64,000 nucleotides of DNA from Molossus alvarezi. Taxonomy: Eukaryota > Chordata > Mammalia > Chiroptera > Molossidae. The stretch lies in contig CM073899.1 of the NCBI GenBank assembly GCA_037176705.1, positions 7,316,001 through 7,380,000 of the forward strand. The letters run 5' to 3'. Numbering within the stretch: position 1 is the stretch's first letter; every line of letters starts with the position of its first letter. The notes under the pieces were generated by a model. The model was not told where the DNA came from. It did no database searches and worked only from the letters and a program-made list of their open reading frames with translations. The translations under genes were made by a program, and so were the position numbers. Positions 23,221 to 35,977 of the stretch are shown piece by piece.

Positions 23221-24453
23221 AAACAACTGAGATTGCTTTATGTGTAGGATATAGTCACAGGACAGTAGAAACTGCCCACAGGTCGATGGCTACTCACTGT
23301 ACAGCCTCACTCCAGGACAGTCCTGAAGACACTTGGAAGGACAATGCTCCCAGGGGACAGAGCTTGGCTCAGAGACCTGCTCCTTTACTTTGCCTGGAAG
23401 GAGACTTTCACCAGCTGCTTGATACATGAGTTGAAGTTATGGCTAAATGGCTAAGACTGTAAAGAAATGTGAGTGGAGTATGGGTGACAGTGATGCCTAT
23501 GAAAGAGGGAGGAGGCTGTTCCACCCCACACCTGCACAGAACGTGAAGACGCTTGCATCATATATGAATTATGGCCAACTAATGACCTAGGCAGCGAAAT
23601 ATTTCAGTAATGAGGACAGGATGACCCATTCTGTAGTGTCGGTCAGTTTCTTTCCCCAGCCCTACTGTCATGTCTCAATGGCTGTGGTGGCCGTGAGGGA
23701 TGGTGTCCATGGCGTGAGAAACACAGCCTTTCACTCAGGCTAAACAGGACAGTCACTGCTACTAAGGCGCCGCGTCGCGGGGTGAGCAGCCAGTTGCCTA
23801 GTGGCAGGCTGTTACACTGGCCACTTGCATCAGGGAAGGGACAGCATTTTGTTCTTAGCGGAATACCTACTATTGGTTTTCTCTGATTACAGGGATTTGT
23901 CAAAATTGCCATGTGGGAAGTCATAAAATGCTCCTTCAAACATTGTGCAGCATCGCTTCTGACCACAGCGTTCATCTCATAGCAAAAAGTGTAGTAATTG
24001 TTTCATGCTCATAAATTCTCTGCAGCAATTGTGTCCTGAGATGATAGTACAGCTGTATGACTTTGTACGTTTGATCAGTCGAACAATGATCCCAGAATAT
24101 AATCTCCTTAACAGAGCTACTGCAAAGACTAAATAAAAAATTAAATATAACATTTTCCAAAGACATTTGTGGACTTTAAAGTAAAATAAGAATTTACTAT
24201 TTTAAATAACTTATTTGCTTATTTGATAGATATCACATTACATACTTTACTTGTCTTGTCCATTTATTATTTCTATACCACTATGATTTATGTGTCAAAG
24301 GTCTCATAGCTAGTGAATGCTCCCCCAATTTTTTTTACCTCAGCAGTCTAATTTTAGAGCTATGACTATTAACAAACCCTGCATATATATTTTGGAAGCT
24401 TACTATTGAAACTCATCACCCAATAAAAGGTATTCATTGTCCTTAGAGAAATT
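23221..24453. other. Unique DNA
   Basis: No recognised repeat or gene. The 110-codon minus frame 23975-23643 has no domain. Confidence 0.4.
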
Positions 24454-24655
24454 AATGTCAGTAGTTTAGCGTCCATCCATCCAACAAAAGGTCATCGGTT
24501 CAATTCCCGGTCAGGGCACATGCCCAGGTTGTGGGCCCGATCCCCAGTGGGGGGCATGTGGAAGGTGGCCAAACGATGTCCTCTCTCATCAGTGTTTCTC
24601 TCTCTCTCTCCCTCTCCACTCCTCTCTCTCTAAAGTAAATAAAGAAAAAAAATAT
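24454..24655 (+). mobile_element. Bat VES-type SINE, subtype B, with degenerate head
   Basis: From GTTCAATTCCCGGTCAGGGC onward the copy is typical (ATCCCCAGTGGGGGGCATG, CT-rich part, A tail). The A-box region is altered (GTAGTTTAGCGTCC), so this copy has probably lost its own promoter. Confidence 0.85.
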
Positions 24656-24889
24656 TTTTAAATATCATATTGTTCTTTGTTTTGTTAATAATAAACACAA
24701 TAGTTTTTAAATATTAGAAAAATGTTTGAGAATTTTTGTGAGAATAAATAATTTCCATAAAAAATGATTCCTAAATTCCATCAAAAGATATTTTTACTTA
24801 AACTGGGAACATTTATAATAATTTTTCTCAAAAAAATATCAAGCACAATATTTTTACATTTGCAGCTCCAGTATATATTATTTACACAC

Positions 24890-25290
24890 CATTAAGTCAG
24901 ACGGGGAAACAAAAAACTGTATGCTATTAGTGACATGTGAAATCTAAAAAAGGCAACCTCAAACACATGGGGTAAACTACTTCTCACCAGGGTCTCGAAG
25001 GTGTGGGAACAGGAGAGGTGCTGTTTGAAGTTACAAAAGGTAACTAGGAAGACATACGTTTTACAAGTCTAAGTAGAGTACAGTGGACATGGACAACACT
25101 GTCTTATAATCACCAAACTTGGAAAGACACTAGCTTTTAATTATTCCAGCCACAAGAAAAAATGATAATCATGTGATGTGACAGAGGTGTTATCACTACA
25201 ATGACAATCATATTACAATATGCAAATGTATCAAATAAACACATTATACACACATGTCAAGTATGTTTCCATTTTAAAAAGTAGCAAACA
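24890..25290 (+). mobile_element. Old L1 3' UTR
   Basis: Ordered landmarks of an L1MA/L1MB-like 3' end: TGACATGTGAAATCTAAAAA, CTTCTCACCAGGGTCTCGAA, TCTTATAATCACCAAACTTG, CCACAAGAAAAAATGATAAT, CAATATGCAAATGTATCAAA. 5' truncated. Confidence 0.7.
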
Positions 25291-25329
25291 CTATTGTACA
25301 AAACCACAACATAAATGACATTGAATGAA

Positions 25330-27300
25330 GAGCTTTGGAGGCAGATGTATTACACTGGGAATAAAGCGGAGGACGCAGTACTAGAGAGCCACTGGCCCCC
25401 TTGGTAAGAGTGGTTTCAGTGGAATGATGGGTAAAAACCTGTTTGTAATAGTTTAAGAAGTAAATAAAAGGTAAAGGTTTGTAAACATGGAATGTTTACA
25501 ACCATTTTCAAAAGTCTGGTATATAGTAAGCAAAAATTCCAGGCTGATATTAGAGAAATAGTTGAAATTAAAGGAGAAAATTTATTTTAAGATACAATGC
25601 TTATGTTCTAATGGAAATAAACAAATAGAATAGGGAGAAATAAATTGGTGATACTTGGATAAATAAGATATGATTTTAGGAGGAAAGTGCTTAGGCTGAC
25701 GAGGAAAGATGGAATCCAATATAGCAGTGAAGAATTTTGGCTACGATGGGAATATATCCATTTCATTCAGAGTAATAAGAAGGATATGGGTAGAGATGTA
25801 GGTAGTTTGGTAAATTTGTAGGGAACAGATAAATAACTTCTTATTGCTTCTATTGTAGTAAAGTAAAAACAAGATTTAGATATAACGACAAGGAAAATGT
25901 TTAGAGAAAACAGAAAATACAAGTAACCATGTTAGACAGACAATTACAGACAAGTAATAGTTACAACCTGATTGAGGTCTGGAGTCATATTCTGCTACTT
26001 GGTAAGCAGAGAGAAATATGTTTTAACCCTGGTTAAGGTTTTTATAGGTATTAAAAGAGAAAAAGGGCAAGAAAGAAAGTGAGGATATTTATGATAATCA
26101 TGATAGCCATTAAACTGATGTATCATCAATCCATGTCATCTAAGAAGGACTTGAAGTCACAAAGCTTATGGACATTGATGGACTAAAAGTTCTTAACAAA
26201 GTGCAGTAGAATAACTAGAGTAAGTAAATTGAAAAGATGGAATATAGAGTTAAAAACAACTAAGATTTCATCAATAGTACAGTAAATGTCAATAAAACAA
26301 TGATAACCTAGTGGAGAACAAACAGGCTGTACTGTGGAATCTTCTACATGAATATTGAAGCATAGTAAGTGCATGAATAATGTAGAGAAATGCTGTTAAT
26401 TAGATGTAAAATCTTTAATGTATGAGCAACAGTGACCACGTTTAAGCAGATTATGTCATCAAGTATGTGTATGGGCAGAAACATCTGATGGAATGCATTT
26501 CAAAGGAATAACACTTTATGAAAAACAAAACAGAAGATTTGGATACACAATAAGCAAAGAGGAGCAAGATGAACCCATGTGTACCTTTTCAGCTAGTGTT
26601 TTGTTTTGTTTTCTGTATTGATTTTAGAGAGAGACGAAGGGAGAGAGAGAGAGAGAGATAGAAACATTGATGAAAGATAACATCGACTGGCCGCCTCCTG
26701 TATGCTCCCCACTGGGGATTTGACCCACAACCTGGGCATGTGCCCCTACAGGGAATCGAACCTGAGACCTCTTGGTGCATGGTCGATGCTCAACCACGGA
26801 ACCACCTGCCGGGCTAGTGGTTTTCAGTTGTAGAGGAGGCAGCCACATTTGAGGAGGCTGGAGAGGAAGTATTGCCGCCCAGGGTATTTCGAAGTTTGAA
26901 TTAGGGCAAGACGGTGACATGAATATTCATAGTATCTGATGGCAACAGGTAAGTAGTACAAAGAGTATTTGGAGGGCTCAGGAGAATCAGGAAAGGGTGG
27001 AGGACTCAGTCAGATTAAGGGTTACAACAAAATGGGCAAATATGAAGCCCCTGTGAATGCTGCTTCTTAAGACAGTGCCTGGGAGGAAGGAGGGAGGGAA
27101 TGCATCACTGGCCCTAGTGCCCCAGGAGGCAAATCTGACTGTGGATTATTGATTATATAGCACTTTTGGAATCCATGATGTCTCATGTTAATTGGAAATT
27201 TCCAGAAGGGGGAAAAGGGAGAGTGGTAGTACATGCAGATGCCCATACGCAAGACAGACAGAGAGTGGTTCAAAGTCAGAAAACATTAGAAAGTTTTCTA
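25330..27300 (+). mobile_element. Long ancient interspersed repeat, family unassigned
   Basis: A purine-rich, G/A-biased stretch with features I recognise from a long repeat common in placental genomes: GAGTGGTTTCAGTGGAATGA, TTGGTGATACTTGGATAAAT, GTAGGTAGTTTGGTAAATTT, CTTCTTATTGCTTCTATTGT, GCAGTAGAATAACTAGAGTA and AGAGTTAAAAACAACTAAGA. It continues after the SINE at 26602-26812 up to about 27300. I cannot name the family. No ORF. Confidence 0.45.
26602..26812 (-). mobile_element. Bat VES-type SINE, subtype B
   Basis: Flanked by GCTAGTGTTT (26592-26601) and GCTAGTGGTT (from 26813), a target duplication with one mismatch. Reverse-oriented landmarks: CATCGACTGGCCGCCTCCTG, CCCCACTGGGGATTTGACCC, GGGCATGTGCCCCTACAGGG. 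Confidence 0.95.
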
Positions 27301-28304
27301 GAATAGGAAGCCAGTCTTGAGCTCAAGGTGAGGATTCTTTGCCTTTTCCAAATGTGTCATTTTATCCATGCTAGATAACACACTCAGGATAGACATGATG
27401 CACAAAACTGGAAATAAAAATTTTTAAATATATTTTTTTTGTTTTTCAATTACAGTTGACATACAATGTAATATGAGTTTCAGGTGTACAACATAGTGAT
27501 TGGATATTATATAACTTAAAAAGTGATCAGCCTGATAAGAACACTATGCATGAGACATCATGCATAGTCATTACAATATTATGGACTATATCTTCCATGC
27601 TGTAACTTACATCCTGGTGACTACTTTAATAACTGGCATTTTTCACTTCTTAATGCCTTTCCCTTTTCACCTATTCCGCCCAACCCCCTTCCTATCTGGC
27701 AACCATCAAAATGTACTCTGTATCTATGTTTTGTTTACTCATTTATTTTGTTTTTTAAATTCCACATTTCACTCAGCATATCTTCTAGGTCCAACCAAGT
27801 TGTTGCAGATGGCAAGATTTCATTCTTTTTGTGACTGAGCAGTATTTAATATTCCATTGTATGTAGGTAGCACCTCATCTCCATCCATTCACACATCAAT
27901 GAACACTTAGGTTTTTTCCATATCTTGGCCTTTATAAAAAATGTTTCAATAAACACATGGATGCATATGTCTTTTAAAATTTGTGTTCTGGGTTTCTTCA
28001 GATAAATACCCAGAAGAGGGATTGCTTAATGCTTCTTTGTCTCTTGTTATAGGCTTTGCTTTAAAGTCCATTTTGTCTCATGTAAGTATACCACAGCTAT
28101 TTTTGTTTGTTGGTTTGTTTCCAGTTGCATTTTTTTCTTCCCTTTACTTTCAGTCTGTGTGTCTTTGATCTGAAGTGGGTCTCCTGTAGGTGGCATCCGT
28201 ATGGGCCTTGTTTCCTTATCCATTCAGCCGCACTGCTTTTTGTTTGGAGCAAGTAATCCATTCAAAGTATTTGTTACTGGTATGTAATTATTGCCATTTT
28301 ACTA

Positions 28305-29094
28305 TTCATATCGTTGACATTTTCTTTTTTCATCTTCTTAAAGAAGTTCAATACTGGTTTGGTGGTAAAGTTCTTTACCTGTCCTTCAATTCTAAACAAT
28401 AGATTTGCTGAGCAGTGTAATTTTGGTTGTAGGTCCATGCTTGTCATCACTAGGAATATTTTGTGCCAATCCCTCTGGTTTGTAAGATTTCTTTTTGAAA
28501 ATCAGCTGATGACATTATGGAATTTACCTTGTAGGTAACTAACTGCTTTTAGGATTCTCTGTTTGACTTTAACGTTGACATTTTAATTATGATGTATCTT
28601 AGTATGAGTCTCTTTCGGTTCATCTTGTTTGGAAATCTGTACTTCCTGAACTTGTATATCTATTTCCTTCACCAGAATTGGGAAGTTTTCTGTCATTATT
28701 TCTTCAAACACGTTTTCAGTTCCTTTTTCTCTCTCTCTTCTCCCTCTGGTATACCTATGATGCAAATGTTGGTATGCTTGAAGTTGTTCCAGACGTTCCT
28801 TAAATTATCCTTATTCTTTTTTCATTTTACTGTTGAAATTTTTCTGCTACTTTTTCTTCCAAAATGCTGATTTGTTTCTCTACTTCATCTAATCTTTAAT
28901 GTATTCTTCATTTTAGTTATTCTAGTCTTCATTTCCGGTGGGTCCTTTTCTATGTTTTTTTTTACCTCCATTTTTATGTTTCCTATCTCTTTCTCATGGT
29001 TCTCACTGAGACCATCAATTCTTCCCCTAAGTTCCTTGAGCATCCTTACAACCAGTATTTTGAATTCTGAATCTGGTAGAATGCTTGTCTCCAT
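28305..29094 (-). pseudogene. L1 ORF1 protein pseudogene (RNA-binding chaperone)
   Basis: ORF1p is the trimeric RNA-binding protein that coats L1 RNA. The start ATG is at 29094, and residues 1-69 (METSILPDSEFKILVVRMLK and on) form the coiled-coil N-terminus. Stops and frameshifts break the frame after that. A second open piece, 28765-28583, carries the ENFPILVKEIDIQVQE stretch of the RRM region. Normal ORF1p is about 300-340 residues, so the overall length is about right but the frame is broken. The start was chosen by alignment with the ORF1s at 41286 and 63138 in this window. Confidence 0.7.
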
Positions 29095-29999
29095 TTTGTT
29101 TAGTTCATTTTCTGAAGCTTTTGTTCTTTTATTTAAGATATGTTTCTTTGTCTCCTCATTTTGGCTGCCTCCTCATGTTTGTTTCTGTGTATTAGGTAGA
29201 CCTGCTATGTTTCCTAGGCTTGGTAGAATGGCTTAACATAGTAGGTATCCTGTAGGGTCCAGTGGCACAGCCTCTCTGTTCACTCGAGTTGGGCACTCCA
29301 GGTGTGCCCTCCCATGTGGGCTGTACAACCCCCTGTTGTAGTTGAGCCTTGAATGCGTTGGCATGTCAGTGGGAGGGAATGACCCTCAGGCTGATTGCAG
29401 GAAGGACTGGCCATGACTATGTGGAGACACTGATGTGCAAGGACTGGTCCCACTGAGCAAAGCTGACGTAGCATGGCTGGGCTACTGAATCTGCTCTGGG
29501 GTGTGTTACATGTGGAACTGACGAGGTGGTGTCTGGTGTGGTCTGTAGTTGGTCACTGGGTTCATTGATTCTGGAGCCTCTTGAGAGGGACTTTGGGTGG
29601 GCCAAGACCAGCACTGTTGGTGCCCATCCTGCTATGAGCTTCAAACTGATCTGCAGATAGTTGTCACTTGTAATGGGCTTGCAGGTGCCTAGTCAAGGCT
29701 AAGCTGCAAACTGTGGCTGGCTGGCTGCCACTTGTGCCAGGCTTGGGGCTGCTTAGCAAGATGTACCAGGCATGTTGAGACACATGCTCCTTATATGGGG
29801 TTTGTGAAATTATAAGAGATTTTAGGAGAGTCTGCAGCACCACCAACATGTGATGTTTGTATGGAAAAATTACTGGAAGCATCGTGGGTAGGCCCACAAG
29901 TCGGTGAGGCAAGATCAGAAAGAATCACCAGTGCAGGGTGAACAGTGTTAGCTAAAGTCGATGGAGACTCAGATATGGTGCCTGCCTACTCCTGCAGGC

Positions 30000-30012
30000 G
30001 GGGGGGGGGGGG
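30000..30012. repeat. G homopolymer in L1 5' UTR
   Basis: Thirteen consecutive G, an error-prone site for sequencing and replication. Confidence 0.9.
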
Positions 30013-30548
30013 CAGCAATTCTGTCTGGGGGAAAGCTGCCCCTCCAATCTGCACCTCGAAGTCACACAATTCAGTTTCTCTTCTGTATGCCCCTGGCTGC
30101 TTTTTGAGCAGTTGCCCTAGGGCAAGCTAGTCCATCAGCAAGTAAATCTGTGTGTGGGCCCCTTAAGACAGTTGCCTAGGTTTCACTCAGCCAAGGTCCC
30201 TGTTGTTTTTCACAGCCCAAAGTTATGCAGACTTCTCTTTCCAGCACTGAAACCCTGAGCTGGGGAACATGGTGCGGGGCTAAGATCCCTGTTTCTCAGG
30301 GGGCCTCTGCAGCTGAGATGTTCCTCCAGATTTTAAATGCCACATGTAGGTGTGGGACCAGCTTGCTCCATGTCTGCAGCCCTCCTATCATTCGCGACGT
30401 GGATGCTTCTGTATATCCTTAGCTATAGTACTTCTGTTGTTCAGTTAGAGTTCAGGCAGTTCTCAATGATGGTTATTGTGTAGTTTGGTTGTAATTCTGA
30501 TGTGGTCCTGGGAAGAGGCGAGCAAAATGTCTACCTACTCCACCCTCT

Positions 30549-33500
30549 CGACCCAAAATAAATGTTTACTAATGGAGCCAGTGGCTCTACCATCTCAAAT
30601 TTGCCTGAAATACTGGGAATGTGAGCAACCATTCTGGTGGTAAGTGGCCCAGCGGAAGCTCTATCCTGTGGACAGGTGCAGTGTGACCCTGAAAAGACTA
30701 ATCAAAGTACAAGGTCAGCTGCCTCAAACATTCTCACAGCACAGAAAAGCAGCAATAGCACTAAGTTTCCTGTGCAAATATCCAGTATTTGTATTACAAT
30801 AATTTTGTTTGCAATAAGAACACGTCCAGGGAGACAGAGGGTCCTCCAGCCGAGCGCGCAGGAGAGCAAGCGCAAAGCAGCGGAGGGCAAGCGGCTGGTC
30901 GTCTGCTCACAATGTAGCCCCGGCTCGCTCTGGCTCCTGGGCTGTTTTCCATTAAGATGTGAAGCCAGACCAGCTTTAAATGCAGTCAAATTTTGAGCAT
31001 GAATAAAACATGGTGGCATAAGTACAATTCGACAGGTCAGATAGGAGATTATAAAAATCCACTCATAGTGCAGGTTAAGGCATGCAGTTTTAAAATATTT
31101 CTTATGTGCAAAGTGTAAGAAAATAGTCCACGTGGGCCGGCTATGCATTTTAAGACTGTTTATTATTCCTCCTTTTTACTCATCCTCTCTCAAAACAACA
31201 GCAATTCAAACTTCTTGCTCCTACATAAAGTATGTTGAACTCTTAAGAAAAAAATGGGAGGCAAAGACATACCTAAGAAGAGGAAAAAATGTTTGAAATG
31301 CCTCCAGATGTATTTTAAATTAAAACATATTTATTCTTTGTGACTGTGGAAGAAGGTGCTTTGAGGATGAAAATAGTCATCCTCAAATGAAATGTCATAA
31401 CTCACAAGTGCCTTCTGGCTGTCTTCACTTACAGTAACCTTCCTTGGGACGCAGTTAGGGCTCACCGTGCAGGGTCCTTAGTGCAGCGGTGCAGTGAACG
31501 CACAGCCTGTGATGCTGGGAAATTCTCAGTGCGTAACAAACGCCCATCTCTTGCAGAGCGATAATGTTGCCCCTGTGGCGAGCATATTGTAATTCAGGTA
31601 GTTTCCACCTGTGTACTTTGCTCTCTGTTTCTGCTCAGTTCATTCTTTCATATGGGGCTCAAAATGAAAGGCTGAGAAAGCAAGGAATCACAGGTTTCCA
31701 GGAAACATAAATGTCCGTCGGTTTGAAGGGATGGAGGAATGAAGAACAGATTCCGTGGTAAGAAAAGGCAATGGTAGAGAGAATAGGGAATTCTAGAGCA
31801 CCCACCCCTGTCTCAATTTTTAAAAATGTTATTCTCCTCTCTGTGTTATCTATCAAGCTTTTCTATGGTATTTTAATTAAAGGTATAACTATAAAAAAGG
31901 CCTACTTATGAAAAATTATTTGAAAACCATGGATATAGCCCAGTATTATTTGGTGTACAAGAATGTGGTCTTGTTGCTTCCTAGAAAACCATTCATTAGA
32001 ATTTTTTGAATTTATTAAAATAATGAGAATTCAGTGTTTAATTTAATGATGAGGTAAATGCTACCTGGATTCAGGTGGGCAGGGATCAGGATTAGTTGAG
32101 GAAATAGCAATCAATCTATTAGCAACCCATACCTATCTGGGTGTTACTATGACAATATAGTACAATATGGCTTTTATATCTAACAATATTTAGTAATAAG
32201 AACAAATGTAGACCTAATTGTTTGTAATCCCAAATGTCTCTGAACCCTGTCAGAATCTTTGAGAATCCAGTAAAGGAAAGCCAATAATAAGCTTTCTGCA
32301 ATGATACATCAGTCTTAGAACTCTATGATTTTTATAACACACAGATCAACATACTGAAGAATTCTTGTCATTTTATATTACATTTAGGTATGATTTAATA
32401 AAACAATATGTACACAATACACTTTTAAATGTTAGCATTCAATATAATAGATGGCAACGAGTTTATGATTTTCACTAAAACCACATTGGAAATCCTTATT
32501 CTGCCTGAAAATAAACACTGAGAAATATGGTAAGAATTTTTGAGGAAAATAGATTTCATGATTTTAATTCAAAACTTTGGAAGCCAGGTTCTGGTCTTTA
32601 TAGCAAATAGAGGTTGGAGTCTTCTGAAAGGAACGCGCATCCCAGCACCAATGTCACAGATGATATTCATCTTCCGCCTGACTCCACTACGCTGACTCAT
32701 GCTCCCTTTCTGCAGTAACATTGTATTTATTTTGCAATTTACACTTTTCATCCTCTGTTCTGAATAATAACCAAAAGTGGATGTGATAGTCCCCTAGGCT
32801 CTAGTATTGCGAAGCATTTTAAGAAATACTTTGTCAAGGTCCCCTCTGGGTTATTACATATCTACCCTTTTCCCAGGAGTCCAGCATTCACTGAAATGTG
32901 TGACACAAGTTCCCATCATGATAAGGAGTTGTGGAACCCTACCACAGAGTGAGCTTTTGAAAACTGATTAACATCGGTCATTCCTCTGAATGATGCTCAT
33001 TAAAGTAGCAAAAAATCCAATATAGTGGTTTAAGTAATACAGTTGGAAGATATGTCCAAAGACAATCTAATAAACATTGGTATGTATTTGAAATGTGGCT
33101 ACCCTCGCCACACCAGGGTTTGTTTTTAAAAGGTCGATATTGTTTTAGAACTCATAAAGAGGTTTCATAAAGCTTAACATTGAAGAAATTACTCTCATCA
33201 AAATGTAGAGAGGTGTTTTTGCTTTTGTTTTTTATAAACTTACAATGACATACTGAAGAGTAATGAGCTTACTTGAGTTTAGGAAGAGCAGTATTTTCCT
33301 TTTATCAGAAGTCACTTCTTTGGCAATTTCAACATTCTGGAGAATAATCTAGATACAGAAAGCAAAAATAAAAAATCTTGTGAACATTCAAAATAGATTC
33401 AATACAACCTATACACTGAAATGTATCCATTTTATCCATAAGGAAGACATGCATCCCCTTAGAGCACAAAGTACTGTCCTTACTCAGACAGGCTCACACC

Positions 33501-34132
33501 TGGTTTCTATGGGTACAGAGGGGAGCAAATATTAAAAATTGCTTACAATGCCCAAAGTGTTGATTTTTACATTCCCTGGTGAAAGCAGTACCAAGTATGA
33601 AAAGAAAAAAACAGAAAGGAAACTTGATGGCTACATGTCTGTGTCTATATATTTTGTTCACATACTTACCAGCTTCATTTCACAATCACCCATTGATTTT
33701 TACTTTCAAATAACAGTTGGTACCTTAGCAAAGACTTTAATATAACACTGTGAGTAAAACAAAGAAGCCAAATAAAAAACTAAAGGCCCCAAATAACAGA
33801 TATCCCCCCCAAAATTTTCTAGAGCTATTAAAGAGACATCTAAAGAAGTTAGGTTCATTAATTGATTACTTAAGAAAATAAAAGAAAAAAGGGATTAAAA
33901 GTGTTTGCCAGTTGGAATATAAGAGGCCAAAAAAGAAATTCCAGGCTCTGAGTTCCCCGGCTGATCTGTTTTCCTACCTCTGCCTTTCTCATCCTAATGT
34001 GTATGTTTTATATATCATGTCCAGGGTGTTAAGTTGTACTTAAGTAGAATAAACAGGTGAAACTTATTCTACTCCAATTTGTTAAGAACCATAAATGACT
34101 CCATTTTTGGGTTAGGAATTAAATAGGAATTT
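30549..34132. other. Longest apparently unique stretch of the window
   Basis: About 3.6 kb without recognised transposons. 30815-30925 is CpG-rich (CCGAGCGCGCAGGAGAGCAA) and followed by complex sequence to about 31130. 31430-31600 is also GC-balanced. Frames at 30637-30996 and 31148-30702 overlap on opposite strands and show no domain. Best reading: noncoding intergenic or intronic DNA, possibly with conserved elements. Confidence 0.45.
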
Positions 34133-34521
34133 TAAAAATCAAATTGAAGGAACCACATCAAAATTACAACTAAACACAGAACAACCATCATTCAGAACCA
34201 CCTGAAATTGAGCTGAATGGAAGTCCTACAACTACAAAATTAAAGAGGAAGCATCAAGACTGCAATCAAGATTCAATTACAACAGAAGAGGGTAGAGTTC
34301 ACATGGACCCAGCTGGGATAAACAGGGAGACTGTCCCACTGGACCCTACAACACACCTACTACAATAGGCCACCTTGGGAAGCTGAGGAGACATAGCAAC
34401 TCCACCTAATACAAAAAAACAAACACAGGGAAGCAGCCAAAATGAGGAGACAAAAAAACAGGTCCCAAATGAAAGAACAGAACAAAACTCCAGGAAAAAA
34501 AAAAAAAAACAACTAACCAAA

Positions 34522-35356
34522 ACGGATATAAACAATCTAACAGATGCAGAGTTCAAAACATTGCCTATAAGGATGCTCAATGAACTTAGAACATCAAGGA
34601 AGATAGTGAGGACCTCAAGAGCATTAAAAAGGACAAACCAGAAATAGAGGATGCACTAACTGAAATAAAAAAATAATTTACAGGGAATGAATAGTAGAGT
34701 AGGCGAAGCCAAGAAAAAAAACATCAATTTGGGATATAAGGAAGCAAAAGACATCCAATCAGAACAGAAAAAAGAAAAAAGAATCCAAAAAAATGAGGAT
34801 AGTGTAAGGAGCCTCTGGGACAACTTCAGGTATACCAACATTCATATCATGGGGGTACCAGAAGGAGAAGAGAGAATGAAAAAATTGAAAAACTATTTAA
34901 AAAAAATAATGACAGAAAACTTCCCTAACTTGGTGAAGGGAACAGACATATAAGTCAAGGAAGCACAGAGTCCCAAATAAGATGAACCCCAAGAGGCCCA
35001 CACCAAGACCCATTATAATCAAAATGCAAAAGGTTAAAGACAAAGAGAGAATCTTAAAAGCAGCAAGGGAAAAGCAGTTAGTTACCTACAAGGGAGCTCC
35101 CATAAGACTGTCAGTCGATTTCTCAAAAGAAACTTTGCAGGCCAGAAAGGAGTGGCAAGAGATATTTAAAGTGATGAAAAGCAAGGGCCTACAACCAAGA
35201 TTACTCTATCCTGAAAAGCTATCATTTAGAATCAATGGACATATAAAGAGTTTACCAGACAAGGAAAAACTAAAGGCGTTCATCACCACCAAATCAGTAT
35301 TATATGAAGTTTTGAAGGATCTTCTTGAAAATAATGATAAAATATATAAACAATAA
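34522..35356 (+). pseudogene. ORF1 of the half-L1, start codon and frame lost
   Basis: Homologous to L1 ORF1p. The position of the start codon is ACG at 34522 instead of ATG (compare ATG at 63138). Open pieces are 34687-34953 (coiled coil and start of the RRM, with SLWDNFRYTNIHIMGVPEGE) and 34982-35356 (C-terminal domain, with KEKQLVTYKGAPIRLSVDFS and the end LKDLLENNDKIYKQ). Stops lie at about 34675 and 34953. The two halves are in different frames, so no full ORF1p can be made from this copy. The C-terminal 124-codon part is well preserved, suggesting moderate age. Confidence 0.8.
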
Positions 35357-35715
35357 AATGGCAATAAACACATATCTAGCAACAATTGAATCTACAAGAA
35401 AAATGAGCAAGCAGAACAGAAACAGACTCATAGATACTGAGAACATTTTGTTGGTTGCCAGTTGGGAGGGGGGTTGGGGCAATGGGTGAAAAAGGCGAAA
35501 GGATTAAGAAGTACAAATTAGTTGTTAGACTGACAAACCTCAAAGGGAAAAGAGGAGAGGGAAAAAGATAAACCAAATAACTTATATGCATATATACATA
35601 ATCAATGAACACAGATAACAGTGTAGGGAAGGCAGGAGGGGAATGGGAATGCAGAGGAGGGGCTCAAGGAGGAAAAAGAGTGGACATCTGTAACACATTT
35701 AACAATAAAGATACA

Positions 35716-35977
35716 GCCCTGGCCAGTTTGGCTCAGCAGTTAGAGCGTCGGCCTGCGGTCCAGAGAGACCCGGGTTCGGTTCCCACTAAGGGCACGTACT
35801 TCGGTTGCAGTTTGTCCCCGGCCCTGGTTGGTCGTGCGGGTGGCAGCCACTCGATGTGTCCCTTCACGTCAAGGTTTCTCTCTCTCTCTCCCATTCTCTC
35901 TCTCCCTCCCACTCTATCTGTACAAAAAAAATGGAAAAATATCCTCGGGTGAGGATAAAAAAACAAAAAACAAAAAA
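35716..35977 (+). mobile_element. Bat VES-type SINE, subtype A, nested in the half-L1 tail
   Basis: Perfect 15-bp target duplication AACAATAAAGATACA (35701-35715 and 35978-35992). Head GCCCTGGCCAGTTTGGCTCA, B box GGTTCGGTTCCC, end TATCCTCGGGTGAGGATAAA and a long A tail. High integrity indicates a young copy. Confidence 0.97.

Larger units (their letters stand above)
27415..30548 (-). mobile_element. L1 with 5' UTR and ORF1 but most of ORF2 deleted
   Basis: Read from right to left. The 5' UTR is about 30548 to 29095 and starts near GGTCGAGAGGGTGGAGTAGG. ORF1 is 29094 to about 28305. The first part of ORF2 (endonuclease N-terminus) is about 28300-28035. An abrupt jump at about 28030 leads to the ORF2 C-terminus (28025-27640) and the 3' UTR, ending at about 27420. 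Roughly three quarters of ORF2, including all of the reverse-transcriptase core, is missing. The 3' UTR (ATTACAGTTGACATACAATG on the plus strand) is an older L1MA-like type. Such elements can move only with enzymes made by intact L1s. Confidence 0.8.

Noticed and set aside
30637..31148. 119- and 148-codon ORFs overlapping on opposite strands
   Set aside because: Opposite overlapping frames, low-complexity composition and no domain; chance openness is more likely.
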